From: Anaerolineales bacterium
GTDB taxonomy: Bacteria > Chloroflexota > Anaerolineae > Anaerolineales > Villigracilaceae
Reading direction: 5' to 3'
NCBI GenBank assembly: GCA_016928525.1
Contig: JAFGKO010000166.1
Span: 1 to 59,215 of the forward strand
DNA: 59,215 bases
Made by a program: the position numbers and the translations under genes. Below the pieces are notes generated by a model. It saw only the letters and a list, made by a program, of their open reading frames with translations. It did no database searches and was not told where the DNA came from. Positions 33,324 to 40,837 of this stretch are shown piece by piece (position 1 is the first letter of the stretch; every line of letters begins with the position of its first letter).

Positions 33324-34073
33324 ATGAGTCCTGAAAAGGCAATGAGCAAACGCCAGGCAATGCGCGCCAAGCGTGAACGCCAGGCGCGCGTGCAGCAACT
33401 GGGCATAATCGGTATTATTGTTGTAGGGGCATTACTGGTTGCGGCTGCATTGATTTATCCAAGCCTGAGGCCGGTCGGAGAGGTGTTTGCAGCGAACTCT
33501 GGTGAACGCCCAATGGTCAACGATAATGCCATGGGCGACCCAAATGCGCCGATAAAAGTCGAAGAGTTCTCGGACTACCAATGTCCGTTCTGTGCCAGAT
33601 TTTCCGAGGAGACCGAAGGCCAGATTGTGGAGGAGTATGTAGCTGCCGGAAAGGTTTACTTTGTCTATCGTTCGTTTGGCAATTTCATCGGCCCAGAATC
33701 CCAGGCGGCCGCCGAAGCGGCGTATTGCGCCGGTGACCAGGACAAATACTGGGAGTACCATGATATCCTGTTCGCCAATCAAACTGGGGAAAACGTGGGC
33801 GCTTACTCCGACCGTCGCTTGCAGGCTTTTGCCGAATCGCTTTCGCTGGATATAGATGCCTTCAACTCCTGTTTCAAAGGCGGCAAATATGCTGACCGGG
33901 TCGAGCAGGATTATCAGGATGGCGCTGCCGCAGGCGTGACCGGTACCCCAGCCTTTTTGATTACCTATACGGTTAACGGTGAAGAAAAACAACGCTTCAT
34001 TGCTGGCGCTTACCCCTTCAGTGAATTCCAGACTCAATTCGATGAAGCTCTGGCTGAGATGGGAATCCAGTAA
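33324..34073 (+). CDS. membrane-anchored DsbA-like thiol oxidoreductase, copy 2
   Basis: A 249-residue tandem paralogue. The N-terminal 40 residues are nearly identical to copy 1 (MSPEKAMSKRQAMRAKRERQ and the same membrane helix), then the proteins diverge. The active site is SDYQCPFCARF (Cys87, Cys90), and the cis-Pro loop reads VTGTPAFLITY. GAGGAG precedes ATG 33324 as in copy 1. The change from SH to PF in the CXXC predicts a different redox potential. It may have a distinct substrate set. Confidence 0.92.
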   Translation: MSPEKAMSKRQAMRAKRERQARVQQLGIIGIIVVGALLVAAALIYPSLRPVGEVFAANSGERPMVNDNAMGDPNAPIKVEEFSDYQCPFCARFSEETEGQIVEEYVAAGKVYFVYRSFGNFIGPESQAAAEAAYCAGDQDKYWEYHDILFANQTGENVGAYSDRRLQAFAESLSLDIDAFNSCFKGGKYADRVEQDYQDGAAAGVTGTPAFLITYTVNGEEKQRFIAGAYPFSEFQTQFDEALAEMGIQ

Positions 34074-34099
34074 GCTGTTGTAAGTACTCTGTGACAACG

Positions 34100-34136
34100 A
34101 AGAGGACATGGCTTGCCGGGCCACGTCCTCTTTTTA
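34100..34136 (+). terminator. terminator after DsbA-like copy 2
   Basis: AAGAGGACATGGC (34100-34112) pairs with GCCACGTCCTCTT (34120-34132) with one A-C mismatch around TTGCCGG. The two Ts closing the stem and the next three give TTTTT. It is the counterpart of the hairpin after copy 1 and supports duplication of the whole transcription unit. Confidence 0.85.
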
Positions 34137-34205
34137 TGCGCGCAGGTTAAATTTCACACAATTGGCGGGTCAACAGTCAGTGCGAGCAGGAATCCTTTGC
34201 CGAAT

Positions 34206-35546
34206 TTAGACATTTGCAACTTTGCTGAGGATTTCCCAGATGCTCTCGACCCAGTCAAGATGTTCTGGCTTCATCAAGCATGAGCGCAAGCATGTGACGT
34301 ATGGCTGGTCGAAATCCACATCAGGCCACTTGTTGTTAAGCAGTGAGCTGGGATACTTGAACGTAGCCAGATGCAAGTTTTCTTCCGCCGCAGCGTTGAA
34401 GATCTGTTCAGAGCGTTCTGAAATCTGGCTGCCGCTGATACCATCTGGTGCCCACACTACAATATCCAATTCCGGCGGGAAAATTGTCCTGAAGCGCGCG
34501 TCGGAGGCTATTTTCTCGTGTAGCACCAACGCAGCCCTACGTCCATTGGATAAACCGACCGCAAAGTCTCCGCCTCTTTTCATAGGCAACAGTTTTTGGG
34601 TCGCCCAAAGGGCAACAGCGGACGCGCCCGCTCGGGAGCACTCCAGGCTGATTTCACCCAGGTGGAGTTCTGACGAGGTGAAATACGTATAGGGGGATTC
34701 GTGTTTGTAATATTTGCCTACACCCGGATCACGATAGAGCACGCAACCGCAACCGTAAGGTTGTAAACCGTGTTTGTGCGGGTCGACCACAATCGAGTCC
34801 ACCTCGACGAGATGGTCATAGACATCGCGGGCGTACGGCTCCAGGTTATCAGCCAGGATGAAGTAGCCGCCATAGGCTGCATCGGCATGTAAACGAAAAC
34901 CATACTGCTCCCTTAGCTTAAGGATTTCAAGCAGTGGATCGACCGAACCTGTGCCTGTTGTGCCTATGGTGGCAACGACCGTCCCAACATCGCCGGCAGC
35001 AAGCATTTTTCTCAACGCATCGACATCCATCCTCGCTCTATCGTCACAAGGGATGGAGTGGAAATCTAATCCAAGCACATCAGAGATGCGCTTATGAGTG
35101 TAGTGTGCCTGTTCCGATGCAATCACTTTCTTGCCAGGGCTCAATTGACCGGATATCCATAGTGCTTCCATATTTGCCATGGTTCCCCCGCCGGTCAGAT
35201 GTCCCAGGGGACTCTCCCAACCAAACAGCTTTGCAATTTCAGCCACGGCTTCTTTCTCAAGATGCGAGCTCGCTAGCCCGCCGTCAAGGGCATGATTGTT
35301 GGGATTGAGCCAGAGCGCCAGCATATAAGCAACACGCGCAATCGGATGCGGGGGCTTCAGCATCTGACCAGCATAGTAGGGATGAAAGTAGGGATAATTA
35401 TTTTGCATCTTCTCCGCAACTTGCAACATGACGGCTTCCATCGCCTCGATATCAAAGTTTTGTTCGACAGCAGGCAATGATTCAAATCCATCTTCCAGCC
35501 TGGCCAGCGCCTTTTCCAAAATTTTGAGCGTGTCTTTTTCAAACAT
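34206..35546 (-). CDS. PLP-dependent group II amino acid decarboxylase
   Basis: A 446-residue PLP enzyme of the aromatic-amino-acid/glutamate decarboxylase class. The cofactor Lys258 lies in VVDPHKHGLQPYG, and HADAAYGG (220-227) holds Asp222, which pairs with the pyridine nitrogen. SHLEKEAVAEIAKLFGW and LTGGGTMANMEALW are family blocks. It could decarboxylate tyrosine, tryptophan, aspartate or a similar substrate; specificity is not readable. ATG 35546 (MFEKDT) is preferred because AAAGGAG lies before it. Downstream on the same strand there is no gene until the DsbA terminator, so it is probably monocistronic. Confidence 0.88.
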   Translation of the reverse strand: MFEKDTLKILEKALARLEDGFESLPAVEQNFDIEAMEAVMLQVAEKMQNNYPYFHPYYAGQMLKPPHPIARVAYMLALWLNPNNHALDGGLASSHLEKEAVAEIAKLFGWESPLGHLTGGGTMANMEALWISGQLSPGKKVIASEQAHYTHKRISDVLGLDFHSIPCDDRARMDVDALRKMLAAGDVGTVVATIGTTGTGSVDPLLEILKLREQYGFRLHADAAYGGYFILADNLEPYARDVYDHLVEVDSIVVDPHKHGLQPYGCGCVLYRDPGVGKYYKHESPYTYFTSSELHLGEISLECSRAGASAVALWATQKLLPMKRGGDFAVGLSNGRRAALVLHEKIASDARFRTIFPPELDIVVWAPDGISGSQISERSEQIFNAAAEENLHLATFKYPSSLLNNKWPDVDFDQPYVTCLRSCLMKPEHLDWVESIWEILSKVANV

Positions 35547-35661
35547 CCCGTTTTCTCCTTTGCGAGCAAGTGTAACCAAAAGAAGTTCGAGCGTTTCTTA
35601 GAGCCAGAACGTTCCACAGGTTACCGATTGGCATCCAAATTGCGCCGCGTTGGTTCCGGCA

Positions 35662-36423
35662 TTATTGCCCCAATAATTTCAAAATCCACACGATAAGAGG
35701 CGCAATCACCAGCGCAGGTAGGAAATTGCCGGTACGGATTTTCTTGATTTCCAACAGATTGCTGATGGCCAGCCCAATCAGGATCACACCGCCCGTGGCT
35801 GTCAACTCATTCACATAGGGTGTAATGAATTCTTTCACCATCTCCGGGGAAATTTGAAGGGTAAGCAAAGATGCCAGTTGGGCAGTGATAAGACTGATGC
35901 CGCCCTGGAAGAATAAAATAACCAGTGTGGAAAATAGCACACCCACACCAAATGAAGACGCAAATGCCATCGCGGCAAAACCATCTAAAATGGATTTCAC
36001 CGCCAGCATAGTATAGTTTCCTTCCAGCCCGTCCTGGATGGCGCCCAGGATGGCCAGCGGCCCGATGCAAAAAATCAGGGAAGCGGTCAGGAAGCCGCGC
36101 ACAAAATTTCCCGTAGACGCGGTCTGGGGCTGTGAGGCAGTTTCAGGGTCTGGAGCGAAACGCGCCTCCAAAACCTGACCGAGGTGCTGGAGCCCGTCTT
36201 CTATCTTCCACCATTCCCCCAACAGGACGCCGATCAACAACGCGCCTAACACAATGAGTTCATTCTCGGTCTCGAAGAACATCTTCATCCCGAAAGCTGC
36301 TGTGAACAAACCCAAGCTGATTACAATGGCCCCTTTCAGGCGTTCAGGCAAGCGCGCGCCAAAAAGCAGACCTAATGCGCCGCCGATGAGCACCGCAACG
36401 ATGTTGATGATGGTCCCGGTCAT
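35662..36423 (-). CDS. DUF554 (YqgA/YdfK-like) membrane protein
   Basis: A 253-residue membrane protein with about seven hydrophobic helices, starting MTGTIINIVAVLIGGALGLLFG. The glycine-rich AVKSILDGFAAMAFASSFGVGV block is typical of DUF554 proteins. The function of the family is not established; a transport role has been suggested. ATG 36423 is chosen because the longer frame runs through a palindromic repeat. An in-frame hydrophilic loop (about 90-105) contains PDPETASQPQTAS. The gene follows the cobalamin adenosyltransferase. Confidence 0.87.
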   Translation of the reverse strand: MTGTIINIVAVLIGGALGLLFGARLPERLKGAIVISLGLFTAAFGMKMFFETENELIVLGALLIGVLLGEWWKIEDGLQHLGQVLEARFAPDPETASQPQTASTGNFVRGFLTASLIFCIGPLAILGAIQDGLEGNYTMLAVKSILDGFAAMAFASSFGVGVLFSTLVILFFQGGISLITAQLASLLTLQISPEMVKEFITPYVNELTATGGVILIGLAISNLLEIKKIRTGNFLPALVIAPLIVWILKLLGQ

Positions 36424-36435
36424 GGTATTGCTTGT

Positions 36436-36470
36436 AAATCTTGCGAAGGTTCCAAACCTTCGCAAGATTT
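36436..36470. repeat. palindromic repeat sharing the jag terminator stem
   Basis: A perfect 16-bp stem, AAATCTTGCGAAGGTT / AACCTTCGCAAGATTT, with the loop CCA. The inner 12 bp equal the jag terminator stem at 17876-17903. Here the run following the stem is only TTTCG. It lies between the adenosyltransferase and DUF554 genes and could terminate transcription in either direction. Confidence 0.8.
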
Positions 36471-36474
36471 CGAC

Positions 36475-37017
36475 TTATTCCTTTGCAAGAGAAGTAGACC
36501 GCCCGGATGTCTGATTTTCTAGGAGTTCGAGCACAAAGCACAACGAGGACAATCTGTTTAGATAACGCAGCAATTCGATGTTCGTGAGTTCTTCCAGCGT
36601 GAACAGCTCGGTGACGCGCCGTTCCGCCCGGCGGACAACCGCCCGCGCCATCGAAAGGGCCGCGCCGCTGGGGGTATCACCGGGCAGGATGAACTCCTTG
36701 GGCATGCTTACCATTTTGTGGATGGCGTCGGCCTGCTCCTCCAGCCATATTACGCGTGCAGCGTCGATGCCTTTGAATTTTTCTGCATTTTCGGGTGTGG
36801 CGGCGACTTCTGCCATCAGTTTGTATAAATCTCGTTGGGCTTCGCGCAGGATGGGGGGCGTTTGAGGCGCGAGGCATGAGGCGCGCGCCAATCCCAGGGC
36901 AGCGGAGGCTTCGTCCAATGCGCCGAGGGCTTCAATACGAGGATGGTCTTTGGAAACACGGTCCTCACCGAGCAGGCCGGTGGTGCCGTCGTCTCCGGTA
37001 CGTGTATAAAGAGTCAT
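36475..37017 (-). CDS. PduO-type cob(I)alamin adenosyltransferase
   Basis: A 180-residue enzyme that transfers adenosyl from ATP to cob(I)alamin, giving coenzyme B12. The ATP motif YTRTGDDGTTGLLG is at residues 4-17, EALGALDEASAALGLARA follows, and the C-terminal RAVVRRAERRV (near 135) is the second ATP-binding block. The length fits the PduO/MMAB class. ATG 37017 is chosen because homologues begin here and a TATAAT sits six bases upstream, so the transcript seems leaderless. Confidence 0.93.
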   Translation of the reverse strand: MTLYTRTGDDGTTGLLGEDRVSKDHPRIEALGALDEASAALGLARASCLAPQTPPILREAQRDLYKLMAEVAATPENAEKFKGIDAARVIWLEEQADAIHKMVSMPKEFILPGDTPSGAALSMARAVVRRAERRVTELFTLEELTNIELLRYLNRLSSLCFVLELLENQTSGRSTSLAKE

Positions 37018-37023
37018 GCAGCC

Positions 37024-37029
37024 ATTATA
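37024..37029 (-). promoter_or_regulatory. -10 box giving a leaderless adenosyltransferase transcript
   Basis: On the minus strand TATAAT lies six bases before the ATG at 37017. No convincing -35 at the ideal distance and no ribosome-binding site are visible. Confidence 0.6.
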
Positions 37030-37197
37030 CCCAGGGTGGTCACAAATTGCGCTTTTTTCTGAGCGGGAAAGCGCAATTCCCAGGCACCGCCCGCCAGGGC
37101 AGGTGTGTGACCGTGGGTATTGGATAAACGCCAATCCACCAGGCGGGAAATTCGCGTATAATCAATTGGTCGTTTATTGGTCAATTTGGAGGCATTT

Positions 37198-39975
37198 TTG
37201 GCTGTGAACCTGTCTCGACTTCGGGGGCTGATAAAACTTCCCGCGCTGGTTGCCGCGGCTGTAGCAATTGCCATGTTGGCCTTGACGCCATTCTGGGCAA
37301 TGCGCTGGTACCGCCTGCCGTTCTTGGGCGCACTGTTTGAAACGAACAATGTGGTCAGTTCTGTCAATATCAAAGGCTGGCCTGCAACCGAACAGGGCGT
37401 GCAATATCTCGATCGCCTGGTCGCCCTGAACGGGGAAGAGCTGACAAGCGTACGCGATTTCGAACACATTATGAGTGCCAATGGATATGTGTCTGTCCAG
37501 GCAACATTCATACGGCCTGACGGAGAAGAATACAGCCTCGAGATCACTCCCATCCATTTCCCATTAGCTGATATTGTTGCGCTCTTCATCGTTCCGTATT
37601 TGATGGGGCTGGCCTTTATGGGGATCGGGTTTTGGGCCTATCGCCTGCGCAGCGACCTGTGGGAAAGCCGTGCCTTGTTGTTCTTCGTTTCAGGCGCGAC
37701 CATTTTGACAACCACTCTATTCGAAATCAGCACCACACGTTATACCAACGTGTTATGGGGGTTGGCCGTCCTGCTCTCCGCAGGCGGGTTGATGTACCTG
37801 GCGCTGGTTTTCCCGCAGCCGACCCGCATGGTGCATGTCAATCCAAGCCTGCGCATGCTGCCCTGGGGTGTGCTGGCTACTCTGGCTCCTATGATGGTTA
37901 TTGTGGTCCTTGCGCCGCCGTCGCCCTATGCCTATACCCATTGGTGGCAGTATGGATATCTGTGCATTGTAGTGGGCTTCCTGGCCCTGTTGGGTACGCT
38001 GATCTGGCGCATTTTTAAAAGCCAGTCGAACATCGTACGCCAACAAAGCCGCGTGATCATTTTTGGTACCACGCTGGCCTTACTGCCGATCATGACCTAT
38101 CTGGCATTGCTGGGCATGGGACAGGCGACTGAATTTCGCGCCTGGGTATTTTTTCCACCGATGATCATCATGCCGCTTTCGATCACCTATGCCATCCTGC
38201 GCTACCGCCTGCTGGACGTGGACCGCATTCTGAGCCGCTTGCTGGCCTATCTGCTGACCATGGCCCTCGCGTTGGGTGCTTTCTACGGGTTGATCGCATT
38301 GCTCACCTTGCTGATGCAGGATGTGATGCACGCGACCGATCCGCTGGTCATCGCCGGGTATTTGCTGCTGCTGGCCGTTGGACTGATGCCCGTCCGCAAC
38401 CTGATCCAGCGCGCGATTGATCGCCTGTTCTATCGTTCCCCGGCGGACTATCGCCACGCGCTCACCAGTCTCTCGAAAGGCTTGGTCATTACACCCGATC
38501 TCAGTCAGACCCTGCGTTTGATGGATGAGCAATTGAATCAGGCGCTCTCCCCCGAAAAATTTGTGATCTACCTTTACAATGATGACCTGGGGGAATACTT
38601 CCCGCATGCTTCGCACGAGGACAGTGCGCCGCCCTATCAGGTGGAAGATCCGTTGGTGCACCTGTTGCAAAAATCGAAATCTCCGCTGTGGTTGCCGCCT
38701 TCCGGTGAGCTGCCCAAAGAGTTGGAGACCACATCCGGCAATTATCGCCGGCTGATGGGGTACACCTTTGTGCCATTGCATTACGAAGAGAAATTGATTG
38801 GATTCCTGATGCTCGGCCCGCGCCGCTCCGGTGATCTGTACACCAGCGATGACCTGGATTTCTTGGCGGCGGTGGCTGCCCAGTCCACGCTGGCCTTGGA
38901 GAATGCGCGCCTGTTTGCCAATTTACGCCGCACCTTGGACCAGACGCTGGAAATGAAGAATCTGATGAGCGATATTTTTGCTTCGATCTCCACTGGCGTC
39001 ATTACCACCGATCTGGAACGCAAGGTGACCCTGTTCAACCGCGCTGCGGAGAAGATTCTGGGAGTGGAAGCCTGGCAGGTGATGGGACGTCGGCTTTCGC
39101 GGGCCTTGCCTGGACTTGGCATTGATCTGGACGATGTGACCGCCAGTACGCTAAATGAAGGGGCGGTCATTCTCAGCACAGAACTCATACGCCCGATCCC
39201 ATCACGAGGCGATGTGGTCTTGCGTCTGTCCTGCGCGCCGTTGCGGGATGCGCACCTGGGTACGAAGGGCGCTACGCTGGTCTTCGAAGACCTGACCGAA
39301 CGCCGCCATCTGGAAGCCGAGCAGGAGCGCATCCGGCAGACGTTTGGGCGGGTTGTCGCGCCGCGCGTGCGGGACCGGTTGCTGGCCGACCCCGGCAATC
39401 TGCGTTTGGATGGGACGAAGCAGGTCGTCACGACCCTGTTTGCCGATCTGGGAGGCTTCACTTCTTTCAGTGAGCGCTACTCCCCGGAGATCGTTTTCAA
39501 GGTGCTGAACACGTATCTGTCACTGGCGGCGCAGGCCATCCTGGAAGAAGAAGGCACGCTCGATAAATTCATGGGCGATGCGGTGCTTGCCATCTGGAAC
39601 AGCCCTGACAAGCAAGAGGATCATGCCCAGCGAGCCGTCCGCGCTGCGCTGAATATTATGAAACGCGCGCAGGCCGCCCACATGCAGTTCCCTGACCCCG
39701 AGCAACATCTGGTTTTCCGCATTGGCATCAGCACCGGTCAGGCCATGGTCGGGAACGTGGGCACCAACGACCTGTTCAATTACACTGCCATCGGCGACGC
39801 CGTCAATTTGGCCCAGCGTTTGCAGGTAGCGGCCGAACCCGGCCAAATCCTGTTGAATAAGGATACATACGCGATTGTGGCGGGGCAGGTGGTTGCCATT
39901 CCTCTCGAACCGCTGCTTGTCAAAGGCCGCGGGCAACCTGCCGAGGTTTACGAACTCAAGGGGTTGAAGAGGTAA
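37198..39975 (+). CDS. membrane adenylate/guanylate cyclase with PDZ-like, GAF and PAS domains
   Basis: A protein of about 925 residues. A first membrane helix is followed by a PDZ-like extracellular domain (about 35-110), then about seven more helices (to 400). GAF (about 430-590) and PAS (600-700) domains follow, then a class III cyclase catalytic domain (730-920). That domain has FADLGGFTSFSERYSPE and LDKFMGDAVLAIWNSP supplying both metal Asp residues, and GISTGQAMVGNVGT. It would make a cyclic nucleotide in response to a membrane or ligand signal. GGAGG (37188-37192) favours TTG at 37198; GTG at 37204 is possible. TATAAT at 37157-37162 is the likely -10. Confidence 0.9.
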   Translation: MAVNLSRLRGLIKLPALVAAAVAIAMLALTPFWAMRWYRLPFLGALFETNNVVSSVNIKGWPATEQGVQYLDRLVALNGEELTSVRDFEHIMSANGYVSVQATFIRPDGEEYSLEITPIHFPLADIVALFIVPYLMGLAFMGIGFWAYRLRSDLWESRALLFFVSGATILTTTLFEISTTRYTNVLWGLAVLLSAGGLMYLALVFPQPTRMVHVNPSLRMLPWGVLATLAPMMVIVVLAPPSPYAYTHWWQYGYLCIVVGFLALLGTLIWRIFKSQSNIVRQQSRVIIFGTTLALLPIMTYLALLGMGQATEFRAWVFFPPMIIMPLSITYAILRYRLLDVDRILSRLLAYLLTMALALGAFYGLIALLTLLMQDVMHATDPLVIAGYLLLLAVGLMPVRNLIQRAIDRLFYRSPADYRHALTSLSKGLVITPDLSQTLRLMDEQLNQALSPEKFVIYLYNDDLGEYFPHASHEDSAPPYQVEDPLVHLLQKSKSPLWLPPSGELPKELETTSGNYRRLMGYTFVPLHYEEKLIGFLMLGPRRSGDLYTSDDLDFLAAVAAQSTLALENARLFANLRRTLDQTLEMKNLMSDIFASISTGVITTDLERKVTLFNRAAEKILGVEAWQVMGRRLSRALPGLGIDLDDVTASTLNEGAVILSTELIRPIPSRGDVVLRLSCAPLRDAHLGTKGATLVFEDLTERRHLEAEQERIRQTFGRVVAPRVRDRLLADPGNLRLDGTKQVVTTLFADLGGFTSFSERYSPEIVFKVLNTYLSLAAQAILEEEGTLDKFMGDAVLAIWNSPDKQEDHAQRAVRAALNIMKRAQAAHMQFPDPEQHLVFRIGISTGQAMVGNVGTNDLFNYTAIGDAVNLAQRLQVAAEPGQILLNKDTYAIVAGQVVAIPLEPLLVKGRGQPAEVYELKGLKR

Positions 39976-39978
39976 ATA

Positions 39979-40116
39979 GGGATCGTTGGTTGAGTAGGGC
40001 AGTGATCTTCTGCCCGTATCGCCCGTCCTGCCCGGAACGGGCCAGGGAAACTAACGATCCCGGGTTTCGACACCTGCACCTGTGCTGCAAGTGTACGGCC
40101 TTCGGCCTACTCAACC
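39979..40116. repeat. nested inverted-repeat intergenic element
   Basis: GGTTGAGTAGG (39988-39998) is repeated inverted as CCTACTCAACC (40106-40116). Inside lie GGGCAG/CTGCCC and GTAGGCC/GGCCTAC-type short dyads, and GGGATCGTTGGTT pairs with AACTAACGATCCC (near 40050). The structure suggests a compact dispersed element rather than a terminator. No open frame is present. Confidence 0.6.
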
Positions 40117-40134
40117 CTCGTAACCTTTATTGCC

Positions 40135-40767
40135 ATGCTCACCCAATATCACGCAACCATCACCCGCAAGGCCTTATCGGAGCGCTTCAGCTCGCGCGCG
40201 CTGGAGGCCATTGTCGCCGCCAACCTGGGGCAGGACAACCTGCGCGGCCAGATCGGTCACGATGAATATCATTTCGACAATAACGCTTTCGAGAAGTCCT
40301 ATGCTTTTATCGAGGCACAACGGGCGCTGACGGTCTCCTCGTTGCAAGACGGGGATGTCCCTGTCGCCTGGGCTGCTTTTGGCAGGCTGACCCATACCGC
40401 CCAGGACTTCTACGCCCATAGCAACTACGTGGACCTGTGGCTGGCCCGTTTTACGGACAAAACGCCTCCCTCCCCGCTCGAGATCGATCCCCTTATGGAT
40501 GAATTGGTCAATAGCCCTGAGCTGCATTCCGGCAAGTTGTATTACCCGTTAGAAGCGCTCTCCTTTGTCCCCTTCCTGAAACGTTTCGTGATGCCGCTTT
40601 TGCCCAGAGATTCGCATGCCTGGATGAACCTGGACAGTCCCGAACGCGGAAAGCGTTTCGAGTACGCTATCGAAGCGGCGCTCAAACGGACGCGGCACGA
40701 GCTCGATGGTACGGTGGCAGGCCTGTCGTCCGGGCAGGTTGCGCTGTTTACTGCTAGATCGTCCTGA
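40135..40767 (+). CDS. HET-C / zinc-phospholipase-C-like protein
   Basis: A 210-residue protein. The core FGRLTHTAQDFYAHSNYVDLW (about 80-100) is the hallmark of HET-C-like and bacterial zinc-dependent phospholipase C-type folds, where His and Asp side chains bind metal. The N-terminal HATITRKAL and GHDEYHFDN segments supply further His/Asp. It may be a metal-dependent lipid hydrolase, but no enzyme activity is established for close relatives. No signal peptide is seen. The start lies 18 bp after the inverted-repeat element with no clear ribosome-binding site. Confidence 0.75.
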   Translation: MLTQYHATITRKALSERFSSRALEAIVAANLGQDNLRGQIGHDEYHFDNNAFEKSYAFIEAQRALTVSSLQDGDVPVAWAAFGRLTHTAQDFYAHSNYVDLWLARFTDKTPPSPLEIDPLMDELVNSPELHSGKLYYPLEALSFVPFLKRFVMPLLPRDSHAWMNLDSPERGKRFEYAIEAALKRTRHELDGTVAGLSSGQVALFTARSS

Positions 40768-40837
40768 AAGCCCCTGCTTGTCAAATCAAATCACCTCGCT
40801 TAGAATACCCACTTATCCCAAAATGGAGGAGAATGGT

